DNA from: Leifsonia xyli
GTDB taxonomy: Bacteria; Actinomycetota; Actinomycetes; Actinomycetales; Microbacteriaceae
Length of the DNA: 64,000 bases
Assembly: GCA_003243275.1 (NCBI GenBank)
Contig: QFQR01000002.1
Span: 186,001-250,000 of the forward strand
Reading direction: 5' to 3'
Part shown: positions 16,759-24,946 of the stretch, in pieces
How positions within the stretch are numbered: position 1 is the stretch's first letter
Layout of the letters: every line of letters starts with the position of its first letter
Made by a program: the position numbers and the translations under genes
Notes under the pieces: generated by a model
The model's input: the letters and a program-made list of their open reading frames with translations, nothing else
What the model was told of the DNA's origin: nothing
Database searches by the model: none

Positions 16759-17211
16759 ATGCCGTTGACGGGCGAATACGCACCCAGCACCTCCGAGTGG
16801 GCGCGCGAGCAGGCGGAGGCCTTCGAGGCATCCGGGGGCACCGAGGCGGGCGAGATGCGCGGCAAGCCGATCATCGTGCTCACCTCGATGGGGGCCAAGA
16901 GCGGCAAGCTCCGCAAGAACGCGCTCATGCGCGTCGAGCACGACGGCGTCTACGCGGTCGTCGCGTCGAAGGGCGGGGCGCCCGAGCAGCCCGCGTGGTT
17001 CCACAACCTCGTCGCGAACCCGCACGTCGAACTGCAGGACGGTGCCGTGAAGCGCGACTACCGCGCGCGGCAGGCCTCCGGTGCCGAGCGCGACGAGTGG
17101 TGGGCGCGCGCCAACGAGGTGTGGCCCGACTACGCGGCTTACCAGCAGAAGACGGACCGGGTGATCCCGGTGTTCGTGCTGGAGCCTCTCGAGGGCGCCG
17201 ACTCCCGCTAG
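16759..17211 (+). CDS. Deazaflavin (F420)-dependent nitroreductase-family protein
   Basis: 150 aa split-barrel protein of the DDN / F420-dependent oxidoreductase family. Seen: PIIVLTSMGAKSGKLRKNALMRVEHDGVYAVVASKGGAPEQPAWFHNLVANPHVELQDG, the family core including the GxKSGKxRxxxLM, ASxGG and P.W..NL..NP motifs. Members bind F420H2 or other flavins; the substrate is unknown. It follows glmM with GGGGAGA before the ATG and overlaps the coaA stop tail to tail. Confidence 0.9.
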   Translation: MPLTGEYAPSTSEWAREQAEAFEASGGTEAGEMRGKPIIVLTSMGAKSGKLRKNALMRVEHDGVYAVVASKGGAPEQPAWFHNLVANPHVELQDGAVKRDYRARQASGAERDEWWARANEVWPDYAAYQQKTDRVIPVFVLEPLEGADSR

Positions 17212-18170
17212 ACCTTGCGGATGAGCACGTTCGACACCGTGTGATCGGATGCCTTCCGCAACACCAGCGAGGCGCGCGCCCGCGTCGGGGCGATGTTCTG
17301 CTCGAGGTTGGGCCCGTTGATCCGACCCCAGATGGTGCGCGCGCGGGCGACGGCATCCTCTTCGCTGAGCGCCGCGTAGCGGTGGAAGTAGGAGCGCGGA
17401 TCGGAGAACGCGCCCCGCTGCAGTCGCAGGAAGCGCTCCACGTACCACCGCTCGATGTCGACCGTGCGGGCGTCGACGTAGACGGTGAAGTCGAACAGGT
17501 CGCTCACCGCGAGCCGCGCGCCGGGGGCGGGCGGTTGCAGCACGTTCAGGCCCTCGACGATGAGGATGTCGGGCCGCCGCACGACGATCTCGGCATCCGG
17601 CACGATGTCGTACACGAGGTGCGAGTACACGGGCGCGCGCACCTCGCCGACACCGCTCTTGACGCGGCTCACGAAGCGCAGCAGCGCGCGCCGGTCGTAG
17701 CTCTCGGGGAAGCCTTTGCGCTCCATGAGCCCGCGGCGCTCCAGCTCGGCGTTGGGCAGCAGGAAGCCGTCGGTGGTGACGAGCTCCACGCGGGGCGTGT
17801 CCTCCCAGCGGGCGAGCAGTTCGCGCAGCAGGCGCGCCGTGGTCGACTTGCCGACGGCGACCGAGCCGGCGACGCCGATCACGAACGGGGTCGGCGGCTC
17901 GTCCTGGCCGAGGCTCTGCTGACCCAGGAAGGTGCGCGTGGAGCGGTGCAGGGCCTTCGCCCCGACGGCGTAGAGGTTGAGCAGCCGGCTGAGGGGCACG
18001 TAGACCTCGGCGACCTCGCGCAGGTCGAGCGCATCCCCGAGCCCGCGCAGCCGCACGATCTCTTCCTCGCCCAGCGGGTGCGCGGTCGCCGGGGCGAGGG
18101 CCGCCCAGTCGGCGCGATCGAGTTCGAGGAACGGGGTCGCGTGCGCGTCTCGTTCGCCGTGCTCGGTCAT
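17208..18170 (-). CDS. coaA: Pantothenate kinase, type I
   Basis: 320 aa. Phosphorylates pantothenate, the first step to CoA. Walker A GVAGSVAVGKSTTARLL near residue 105; FLLPNAELERRGLMERKGFPESYD, SHLVYDIVP, LIVEGLNVLQPP and the C-terminal RYFHRYAALSEEDAVARA region match CoaA. Divergent from glmS, with a 59-bp shared promoter region. Confidence 0.96.
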   Translation of the reverse strand: MTEHGERDAHATPFLELDRADWAALAPATAHPLGEEEIVRLRGLGDALDLREVAEVYVPLSRLLNLYAVGAKALHRSTRTFLGQQSLGQDEPPTPFVIGVAGSVAVGKSTTARLLRELLARWEDTPRVELVTTDGFLLPNAELERRGLMERKGFPESYDRRALLRFVSRVKSGVGEVRAPVYSHLVYDIVPDAEIVVRRPDILIVEGLNVLQPPAPGARLAVSDLFDFTVYVDARTVDIERWYVERFLRLQRGAFSDPRSYFHRYAALSEEDAVARARTIWGRINGPNLEQNIAPTRARASLVLRKASDHTVSNVLIRKV

Positions 18171-18177
18171 CCCTCAG

Positions 18178-18183
18178 AGCGTA
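18178..18183 (-). promoter_or_regulatory. -10 box for leaderless coaA
   Basis: Reads TACGCT on the minus strand, 7 nt before the coaA ATG. Paired with the glmS -10 on the other strand. Confidence 0.6.
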
Positions 18184-18216
18184 GTCCCGCATCCGGCTCC
18201 TCCAGGCGCGGTCGCC

Positions 18217-18222
18217 TAGGAT
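18217..18222 (+). promoter_or_regulatory. -10 box for leaderless glmS
   Basis: TAGGAT, 7 nt before the glmS ATG. No ribosome site can be seen, in keeping with a leaderless message. Confidence 0.65.
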
Positions 18223-18229
18223 CGAGTCC

Positions 18230-20080
18230 ATGTGCGGAATCGTGGGATACGTCGGTCCTGGCAGCAGCCTCGAGGTGCTCATGGGGGGCCTCAAGCGCCT
18301 CGAGTACCGCGGCTACGACTCGGCCGGCGTCGCCGTGCTCTCGGCCGAGGGCGAGCTGGGCGCACGCAAGCGCGCAGGCAAGCTGGGCATGCTCGTCGAG
18401 GAGCTCGCCGAGAATCCGGTGGCCGACGGCCGCACCGGCATCGCCCACACCCGCTGGGCGACGCACGGCGCCCCGACCGACGTCAACGCGCATCCGCACT
18501 TCGGCGACGGCGGTCGGCTCGCGCTCATCCACAACGGCATCATCGAGAACTTCGCGGAGTTGAAGGCCGAGCTCGCGGCAGCGGGCGAGACCTTCGAGTC
18601 AGAGACCGACACGGAGGTCGCGGCCCTGCTCGTGGGGCGGGCTTTCCGCGAGGTGGGCGATCTAACCGAGGCGATGCGGCTCGCCGTGCAGCAGCTCGAG
18701 GGCGCCTTCACCCTGCTCGCCGTGCACCAGAGCGCCCCCGGCGTCGTCGTCGGCGCCCGCCGCAGCTCGCCGCTCGTGATCGGGCTGGGCGAGGGGGAGA
18801 ACTTCCTCGGATCGGATGTCGCGGCCTTCGTGGAGCACACCCGCCGCGCGATGGAGATCGGCGAGGACCAGATCGTCACCATCCGTCCGGATGCGGTCGA
18901 GGTGATCGGATTCGACGGCACCCCGGCCGAGGCGAAGGAGTTCGAGATCTCCTGGGACGCCTCCGCCGCCGAGAAGGGCGGCTGGCCGAGCTTCATGAAG
19001 AAGGAGATCTCGGAGGAGCCGGAGGCGGTCGCCAACACGCTGCGCGGGCGCGTGCACGACGGCGCCGTGACCCTGCCGGAGCTCGACGGGGTGGCCGAGA
19101 TGCTGGCCGGAGTGAACCGCGTCGTGGTGCTCGGCTGCGGCACCGCTGCCTACGCGGGACTGCTCGGCAAGTACGGGATCGAGAAGTGGGCGCGGGTTCC
19201 CGTGGAGGTCGAGCTCTCGCACGAGTTCCGCTACCGGGAGCCGGTGCTCGACGAGCGCACCCTGGTGGTGTCGGTGAGCCAGTCGGGCGAGACGATGGAC
19301 ACCCTGATGGCGGTGCGCTACGCCCGGCAGCAGGGGGCGCGCACGCTCTCCATCTGCAACACGCAGGGTGCGACGATCCCGCGTGAGTCGGATGCGGTGC
19401 TCTACACGCACGCCGGCCCGGAGGTCGCGGTCGCCTCGACGAAGGCGTTCGTGGCGCAGGTGACGGCGCTCTATCTGCTGGGGCTGCACCTGGCGGCGTT
19501 GCGCGGCACGCTCGACGCGAAGGGCATCGGCGCGCAGATCGCCGAGCTCGAGGCGGTGCCGGCGAAGATCCAGCAGGTGGTGGAGTCGGCATCCGAGCGC
19601 ATCGCGGAACTCGCGCACTGGATGAGCGACACCCAGTCGGTGCTGTTCCTGGGGCGTCACGTCGGGTATCCGGTGGCGCTCGAGGGTGCGCTCAAGCTCA
19701 AGGAGCTCGCCTACATCCACGCCGAGGGCTTCGCCGCGGGCGAGCTCAAGCACGGCCCGATCGCGCTCATCGAGCCGGGGCAGATCGTGTTCGTCGTGGT
19801 GCCGAGCCCGCGCGATCCGTCGTCGCTGCACAAGAAGGTCGTCTCGAACATCCAGGAGATCCGGGCCCGCGGCGCGCGTGTCATCGCGATCGCGGAGCTC
19901 GGGGATGTGGCGGTGGTGCCGTTCGCGGACGAGGTGATCCGGGTGCCGCTCGCGGCGCCGTTCCTGGAGCCGCTGCTCGCCGTGGTGCCGCTGCACATCT
20001 TCGGCATGGAGCTCGCCGCGGCGAAGGGCCTCGACGTCGACCAGCCACGCAACCTCGCGAAGTCCGTCACGGTGGAGTGA
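18230..20080 (+). CDS. glmS: Glutamine-fructose-6-phosphate aminotransferase (isomerising)
   Basis: 616 aa. Makes glucosamine-6-phosphate from fructose-6-phosphate and glutamine. N-terminal Ntn amidotransferase with Cys2 (MCGIVGYVG); two SIS sugar-isomerase domains (about 290-430 and 460-600) with SVSQSGETMDTL and HAEGFAAGELKHGPIALIEPG; the canonical end NLAKSVTVE. No glmS ribozyme is upstream, and the 5' leader appears absent. Confidence 0.97.
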   Translation: MCGIVGYVGPGSSLEVLMGGLKRLEYRGYDSAGVAVLSAEGELGARKRAGKLGMLVEELAENPVADGRTGIAHTRWATHGAPTDVNAHPHFGDGGRLALIHNGIIENFAELKAELAAAGETFESETDTEVAALLVGRAFREVGDLTEAMRLAVQQLEGAFTLLAVHQSAPGVVVGARRSSPLVIGLGEGENFLGSDVAAFVEHTRRAMEIGEDQIVTIRPDAVEVIGFDGTPAEAKEFEISWDASAAEKGGWPSFMKKEISEEPEAVANTLRGRVHDGAVTLPELDGVAEMLAGVNRVVVLGCGTAAYAGLLGKYGIEKWARVPVEVELSHEFRYREPVLDERTLVVSVSQSGETMDTLMAVRYARQQGARTLSICNTQGATIPRESDAVLYTHAGPEVAVASTKAFVAQVTALYLLGLHLAALRGTLDAKGIGAQIAELEAVPAKIQQVVESASERIAELAHWMSDTQSVLFLGRHVGYPVALEGALKLKELAYIHAEGFAAGELKHGPIALIEPGQIVFVVVPSPRDPSSLHKKVVSNIQEIRARGARVIAIAELGDVAVVPFADEVIRVPLAAPFLEPLLAVVPLHIFGMELAAAKGLDVDQPRNLAKSVTVE

Positions 20081-20439
20081 GCGTGATCGTCGGATTGGGG
20101 GTCGACGTGGTCGATCTGGCCCGATTCGACCGCGCCGTGTCGCGCACCCCGCGGCTCCGCGAGCGGTTGTTCGCCGAGAGCGAACGGATGCTGCCGCTGC
20201 GCTCGCTCGCGGCGCGCTTCGCCGCGAAAGAAGCCCTCGTGAAGGCCCTCGGCGACGCCGAAGACGTGCACTGGGTCGACATGGCGATCGCGGCGGATGC
20301 CACCGGCAACCCCTCCTTCGTCGTCGACGGCCCCCTCGCGGCCCTGCTCGAGCGGCGCGGCATCGCCGCCCTGCACGTCTCGATGAGCCACGACTCCGGG
20401 GTCGCCGTCGCGACCGTCGTCGCGGAGGCGCGCGGATGA
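20077..20439 (+). CDS. acpS: Holo-[acyl-carrier-protein] synthase
   Basis: 120 aa. Transfers 4'-phosphopantetheine from CoA to acyl carrier protein. GLGVDVVDLARFDRA carries the Mg-binding Asp, and RFAAKEALVKALGDAEDVHW the second catalytic motif. GTG start overlapping the glmS stop (GTGA); its own stop overlaps the alr ATG. Confidence 0.94.
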   Translation: MSVIVGLGVDVVDLARFDRAVSRTPRLRERLFAESERMLPLRSLAARFAAKEALVKALGDAEDVHWVDMAIAADATGNPSFVVDGPLAALLERRGIAALHVSMSHDSGVAVATVVAEARG

Positions 20440-21530
20440 GCACCCCGCGGCGCGAGGCGCGCATCCTCCTCGAGGCGCTGGCCGGCAACGTCGAGGTGAT
20501 CGCGCGCACGGTGGCGCCGACGCGGGTGATGGCCGTCGTCAAGGCCGACGCCTACGGGCACGGCGCTCTGCCGGTGGCGCGCGCCGCGATCGAGGCCGGT
20601 GCGGCATGGCTGGGTGTCGTCGACCTCGACGAGGCGCTCGCGTTGCGCTCCGCGGGCATCGAGATGCCCGTGCTCGCCTGGTTGCACGGTGCCTCGCCCG
20701 ACTTCCGCGCCGCCGCGGAGGCCGGGGTCGACCTCGGTGTCTCGACGCGCGCCCAACTGGAGGCGGCATCCGAGGCGGGTGCCGTCGTGCACCTCAAGCT
20801 CGACACGGGCCTCAGCCGCAACGGCTTCGCGCCGGCGGAGGCGCCCGAGGTCTTCGCCCGGGCCGCCGAACTCGAGCGGGCCGGACGGCTCCGCGTGCGG
20901 GGGCTGATGAGCCACCTCTCGGGCGCCTCGCCCGCGGACGACGCGGTGCAGCGCGCAGCGTTCGCGGAGGCGGTGGCCGCGGCGGAGGCGGCGGGGCTCG
21001 CCCCTGAGCTGCGGCACCTCGCCTCCAGCCTCGCCGCGTTGACCGTGCCGGAGGCCCGCTTCGACCTCGTGCGCATCGGCATCGGGATGTACGGGCTGAG
21101 CCCCGACCCCTCCGTCTCGCCCGCGGCGCTCGGGTTGCGGCCCGTCATGCAGCTCGTCTCCGAGGTGGCCGCGGTGCGTCGGGTGCCGCCGGGCACCGGG
21201 GTCTCCTACGGCTACACGCATCGCACGGGGGAGGAGACGACGCTCGCGCTCGTGCCGCTCGGCTACGCGGACGGCATCCCGCGCAGCGCCTCTGGGGTGC
21301 TGCGTGTGCAGATCGGCGATACGCTGCACCGGCAGGTGGGGCGGATCGCGATGGATCAGTTCGTGGTCGACGTGGGGGAGCATGCGGTGGCGCCGGGTGA
21401 CCGGGTCGTCGTGTGGGGCGACACCGCGCGGGGCGAGCCGGGTGCCGACGAGTTGGCGGCCGCGACCGGCACGATCGGCTACGAGCTCGTGACGCGTGTC
21501 GGCGCGCGGGTGGCGCGGGTGCCGGTGTGA
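20436..21530 (+). CDS. alr: Alanine racemase
   Basis: 364 aa PLP enzyme making D-alanine for peptidoglycan. AVVKADAYGHG gives the PLP lysine Lys36; LKLDTGLSRNG and the catalytic tyrosine in GVSYGYTHRT (about residue 255) are conserved; IAMDQFVVDVG and ELVTRVGARVARV lie near the end. Coupled to acpS and tsaE by 4-nt overlaps. Confidence 0.96.
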   Translation: MSTPRREARILLEALAGNVEVIARTVAPTRVMAVVKADAYGHGALPVARAAIEAGAAWLGVVDLDEALALRSAGIEMPVLAWLHGASPDFRAAAEAGVDLGVSTRAQLEAASEAGAVVHLKLDTGLSRNGFAPAEAPEVFARAAELERAGRLRVRGLMSHLSGASPADDAVQRAAFAEAVAAAEAAGLAPELRHLASSLAALTVPEARFDLVRIGIGMYGLSPDPSVSPAALGLRPVMQLVSEVAAVRRVPPGTGVSYGYTHRTGEETTLALVPLGYADGIPRSASGVLRVQIGDTLHRQVGRIAMDQFVVDVGEHAVAPGDRVVVWGDTARGEPGADELAAATGTIGYELVTRVGARVARVPV

Positions 21531-22099
21531 GCGAGCCGGGGCGGCAGGCGGGGGCGGGGGTGCCCGTGGGGTCGGGGGAGCCGGGGGTGCCGGTCGAGCT
21601 GGTGATTCCGGATGCCGAGGCCATGGAGGCGCTCGGCGCACGACTCGCGGGGCTGCTGCGCGTGGGCGACGTGGTGCTGCTGAACGGTGAGCTCGGCGCC
21701 GGCAAGACGACCCTCACGCGCGGACTCGGTGCGGCGCTCGGCGCGCGGGGTGCCGTGACGAGTCCGACGTTCGTGCTCGCGCGCACGCATCCGACCGCAT
21801 CCGGGGTGCCGCTCGTGCACGTCGACGCCTACCGGCTGGCGACGGCGGCCGAGGTGGACGACCTCGATCTCGACCTCGAGGGCTCGATCACGGTCGTCGA
21901 GTGGGGCGCGGGCAAACTCGAGGGGGTGCTCGACTCCTGGCTCGAGCTCGACATCGCGCGCCCGCTCGGCGGCGCCCCCGCATCCGGCGCCCTTGCATCC
22001 GACGACGCCCCCGCATCCGACGACCCCGCATCCGACGCCGCCCCCCGCCACGTGCGCCTCACCCCCCGTGGTCCCCGGTGGTTGGGTCAAACGCTGTAG
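21527..22099 (+). CDS. tsaE: tRNA t6A biosynthesis ATPase TsaE, with degenerate tail
   Basis: 190 aa. ATPase that supports the TsaB-TsaD complex in t6A37 tRNA synthesis. Walker A LNGELGAGKTTLTRGLG; SPTFVLARTH; HVDAYRL; TVVEWGAGK. The last 45 residues are unlike the family: a GCATCCGAC-type repeat encodes ASDDAPASDDPASDAAP, and the final GQTL-stop is supplied by the hairpin element beginning at 22084. The original C-terminus was probably shorter or different. GTG start overlapping the alr stop. Confidence 0.93.
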   Translation: MSEPGRQAGAGVPVGSGEPGVPVELVIPDAEAMEALGARLAGLLRVGDVVLLNGELGAGKTTLTRGLGAALGARGAVTSPTFVLARTHPTASGVPLVHVDAYRLATAAEVDDLDLDLEGSITVVEWGAGKLEGVLDSWLELDIARPLGGAPASGALASDDAPASDDPASDAAPRHVRLTPRGPRWLGQTL

Positions 22100-22161
22100 C
22101 CCTTGGCCCCCCGCGCCACCGGTTGCTGTCGCGGGAGGTTGAACGCTGCAGCGTTTGCACC
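22084..22161. repeat. Hairpin repeat element, copy A
   Basis: Starts GGGTCAAACGCTGTAGC (22084-22100) and ends GAACGCTGCAGCGTTTG plus CACC (22141-22161); the interior has a CCCGCG...CGCGGG pairing. The ends are inverted repeats and the right end contains the perfect palindrome CAAACGCTGCAGCGTTTG in part. It carries the tsaE stop codon (TAG, 22097-22099) and finishes 8 nt before the -10 of tsaB. Copies B and C share ends, length and internal layout. Confidence 0.85.
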
Positions 22162-22169
22162 TGACAACC

Positions 22170-22175
22170 TAGGCT
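22170..22175 (+). promoter_or_regulatory. -10 box for leaderless tsaB
   Basis: TAGGCT, 6 nt before the GTG at 22182, directly downstream of repeat copy A, so the element occupies the -35 region. Confidence 0.6.
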
Positions 22176-22181
22176 GGGTCG

Positions 22182-22793
22182 GTGCTGTTGGCGATCGACA
22201 CCTCCACGGGGACCAGCGTCGCCGTGGTGTCCCGGGGCGGCACGCTCGTCGAGCGCACGAGCGCCGACACGCGCGGCCACGCCGAGCTGATCGGCACCTT
22301 CCTGCGCGAGGTGCTCGAGGAAGCGGATGTCGCCCCCGCCCAGCTGGAGGGCGTCGCGGTCGGGATGGGGCCGGGTCCGTTCACCGGTCTCCGCGTCGGC
22401 ATCGCCGCAGCGCGCGCCTTCGCACTCGGCATCGCGCGCCCCGTGCTGCCGGTCGTGTCGCACGACGCGGTCGCGTTCGGGCGCACCGAGCGGGTGCTCG
22501 TCGTGACGGATGCGCGCCGCCGCGAGCTGGCCTGGTCGCGCTACGCGGCACCCGGCGCCGACGGCCTGCCCGTGCGTGTCGCGGGGCCCGAGCTCACCCC
22601 GCTCGCCGGGTTCGACCAGGTAACTTCCATAGAGGGTTACGTCCGGATCGACGCCGCCACGATCGACGCGGGTCTGCTGGGGCTGCTCGCCCTCGCCCGA
22701 CTCGACGCGGGACTCGCGCCCGCCGCGGCAGGGCCCGTCTACCTGCGCGCACCCGACGTGACGCTCTCGGCGCCGAAGAAGGTCACCCCGTGA
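22182..22793 (+). CDS. tsaB: tRNA t6A biosynthesis protein TsaB
   Basis: 203 aa ASKHA-fold scaffold that dimerises with TsaD. LLAIDTSTGTSVAVV at the N-terminus and VGMGPGPFTGLRVGIAAARAF are characteristic. GTG start, likely leaderless; its TGA overlaps the GTG of the rimI-tsaD fusion. Confidence 0.95.
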   Translation: MLLAIDTSTGTSVAVVSRGGTLVERTSADTRGHAELIGTFLREVLEEADVAPAQLEGVAVGMGPGPFTGLRVGIAAARAFALGIARPVLPVVSHDAVAFGRTERVLVVTDARRRELAWSRYAAPGADGLPVRVAGPELTPLAGFDQVTSIEGYVRIDAATIDAGLLGLLALARLDAGLAPAAAGPVYLRAPDVTLSAPKKVTP

Positions 22794-24355
22794 GCTGGAC
22801 GCTGCGGCCGGCCACGGCATCCGACCTCGACGCGATCGACGCCCTCGAGCACGCGACGTTCCCGAGCGACGCCTGGTCGCGCGCGATGCTCGAGGCGGAA
22901 CTCGCGGGGGAGCACGGGCACTATCTGGTCGCCGTCGACGCCGCGGATGCCGTGCTCGGCTACGCCGGGCTGCTCGCGCCGCGCGGCAGCGGCCAGGGCG
23001 ACATCCAGACGATCGCGGTGGCCGCATCCGCCCGCCGCCGCGGGATCGGCGCGGCCCTCCTCGACGCGCTGCTCGCGGAGGCCGCCGCCCGCGGGGCCGA
23101 GGAGGTCTTCCTCGAGGTGCGCGCCGACAACCCCGGAGCCGAGGCGCTCTACGCGACCCGCGACTTCTCGCGCATCGCCATCCGCCCCGCGTACTACCAA
23201 CCCGACGGCGTCGACGCGCTCGTGATGCGGAGATTCGTGCCAAGTGGTCGCCAAACCCCGGCGGTGGCGACCATTTGGCACGAATCTCCGGCCCCCCGCG
23301 CGCCGCTCGTGCTCGGCATCGAGACGAGCTGCGACGAGACGGGCATCGGCATCGTGCGGGGCACCGAGCTGCTCGCCAACGTCGTCGCGAGCTCCATGGA
23401 CGAGCACGCCCGCTACGGCGGCGTCGTGCCCGAGATCGCCGCCCGCGCCCACCTCGAAGCGCTCACCCCCGCCATCGAGGAGGCACTGCGCACCGCCGGC
23501 ATCCGCCTCGCGGAACTGGATGCGGTGGCCGTCACGAGCGGTCCGGGTCTCGCGGGCGCGCTCATGGTCGGCGTCGGCGCGGCGAAGGCGCTCGCCGTCG
23601 CCACCGGCAAGCCGTTCTACGCCGTCAACCACCTCGTCGGCCACGTCGGAGCGGATGTGCTGAACCACGAGCCGCTCGTCGGCGACGGCACGCTCGAACT
23701 GCCCACGATCGCACTGCTCGTCTCGGGTGGGCACACCTCCCTGCTCATCGTGCGCGACCTCGTCTCGGAGGTCGAACTGCTCGGCGAGACGATCGACGAC
23801 GCCGCCGGGGAGGCCTTCGACAAGGTCGCCCGCCTGCTCGGGCTCCCGTATCCGGGCGGCCCCGAGATCGACCGGGCGGCCGCATCCGGAGACCCCGCCG
23901 CGATCCGCTTCCCGCGCGGGCTCACCGCCCCGAAAGACCTCGAGCGCCATCGTTACGACTTCTCCTTCTCCGGGCTCAAGACCGCCGTGGCGCGGCACGT
24001 CGAGGCGGCCCGCGCGGCCGGCGAGGAGGTGCCGGTGGCGGATGTCGCGGCGAGCTTCCGCGAGGCCGTCGTCGACGTGCTGCTCGGCAAGGCGCTCGCC
24101 GCCTGCCGCGACTTCGGCGTGCCGCGGCTGCTGCTCGGCGGCGGTGTCGTCGCCAACCGGCGGCTGCGGGATGCGGCCGTCGAACGGTGCGCCGCCGCGG
24201 GTGTCGAACTGCGCATCCCGCCGCTCGCGCTCTGCACCGACAACGGCGCCATGATCGCCTCGCTCGCGGCCCAGCTGATCGTCGCAGGCCACCCCCCGTC
24301 GAGCCTCGAGGTGGGGGCGGATTCGACGCTGCCTGTCACCACCATCCAGGCCTGA
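22790..24355 (+). CDS. Fused RimI acetyltransferase - TsaD t6A transferase
   Basis: One open frame of 521 codons from the GTG at 22790. Residues 1-147 are a GNAT N-acetyltransferase like RimI (acetyl-CoA loop ASARRRGIGAALLDAL). Residues 148-166 are a linker encoded exactly by a 57-bp palindrome. Residues 167-521 are TsaD, which attaches threonylcarbamoyl to A37 of tRNA: LVLGIETSCDETGIG, metal histidines in AARAHLEALTP and VNHLVGHVG, SGGHTSLL, GGGVVANRRLR. The two are separate genes in most bacteria and no stop or restart is needed here. A GTG near 23309 could still give free TsaD. Confidence 0.92.
   Translation: MSWTLRPATASDLDAIDALEHATFPSDAWSRAMLEAELAGEHGHYLVAVDAADAVLGYAGLLAPRGSGQGDIQTIAVAASARRRGIGAALLDALLAEAAARGAEEVFLEVRADNPGAEALYATRDFSRIAIRPAYYQPDGVDALVMRRFVPSGRQTPAVATIWHESPAPRAPLVLGIETSCDETGIGIVRGTELLANVVASSMDEHARYGGVVPEIAARAHLEALTPAIEEALRTAGIRLAELDAVAVTSGPGLAGALMVGVGAAKALAVATGKPFYAVNHLVGHVGADVLNHEPLVGDGTLELPTIALLVSGGHTSLLIVRDLVSEVELLGETIDDAAGEAFDKVARLLGLPYPGGPEIDRAAASGDPAAIRFPRGLTAPKDLERHRYDFSFSGLKTAVARHVEAARAAGEEVPVADVAASFREAVVDVLLGKALAACRDFGVPRLLLGGGVVANRRLRDAAVERCAAAGVELRIPPLALCTDNGAMIASLAAQLIVAGHPPSSLEVGADSTLPVTTIQA
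23231..23287. repeat. 57-bp in-frame palindrome joining rimI and tsaD
   Basis: Arms of 23 nt (23231-23253 and 23265-23287; 22 of 23 pair) around an 11-nt loop. It starts on a codon boundary and is 19 codons long, encoding RFVPSGRQTPAVATIWHES. The opposite strand also reads open with a similar peptide. Probably an inserted palindromic element. Confidence 0.8.
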
Positions 24356-24438
24356 CGCGGATGCCGCCCCACCCGATCGGGCGACTTGCTCGCGCCGCGC
24401 GCGACTGAGACCATGACGGAGACACCCGAGGGAGCCTG

Positions 24439-24879
24439 ATGTCCGACCCCACCAGCACCGCCGCATCCGAGCCGGTGAACCCGTACCTGGCGCCGAATCC
24501 GTACGCGGCGCCGAACCTTCCGGCGTCGGCACCCGGCGCCCCGGTACCGCCGCCCTACCAGCCGATGCCGACCTCCCTCCCGCTCACCCCGTACTCGCCC
24601 GGCGGTGCCGCGTACGCGTACGCGCCGCGCACCAATCCGCTCGCCATCGTGTCCCTCGTGCTGTCGCTCGTCGGCCTCGTGACCGGGATCACGGCGATCG
24701 GCGGTGTCATCACGGGGCACATCGCGCTCAGCCAGATCAAGCGCACGGGCGAGGGTGGGCGCGGGATGGCGATCGGCGGCCTCGTCGTCGGCTACGTGGT
24801 GACCGGCTTCTTCCTCCTCTACGTCCTGCTGATGATCGTCCTGTTCGCAGGCTTCAGCCTGTGGGGCACCGGCTACTGA
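24439..24879 (+). CDS. DUF4190 membrane protein
   Basis: 146 aa. N-terminal 65 residues rich in Pro, Ala and Tyr (NPYLAPNPYAAPN), then the DUF4190 core: helix 72-95 (NPLAIVSLVLSLVGLVTGI), GHIALSQIKRTGEGGRGMAIGGLVVGY and a second helix to 140. Function unknown; such proteins are common in actinobacteria. GAGGGAG precedes the ATG. Paralogous in layout to the next gene. Confidence 0.85.
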   Translation: MSDPTSTAASEPVNPYLAPNPYAAPNLPASAPGAPVPPPYQPMPTSLPLTPYSPGGAAYAYAPRTNPLAIVSLVLSLVGLVTGITAIGGVITGHIALSQIKRTGEGGRGMAIGGLVVGYVVTGFFLLYVLLMIVLFAGFSLWGTGY

Positions 24880-24946
24880 GGGTCGCGTTGACAGGCCCGC
24901 ACCCCGCTGGGAGCATGGGCGAGTCACCCGTCGAAGGAGTTCTGAC

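Noticed and set aside
18171..18229. Possible glmS ribozyme
   Set aside because: The coaA-glmS gap is only 59 nt and the glmS transcript appears leaderless, leaving no room for the ribozyme.
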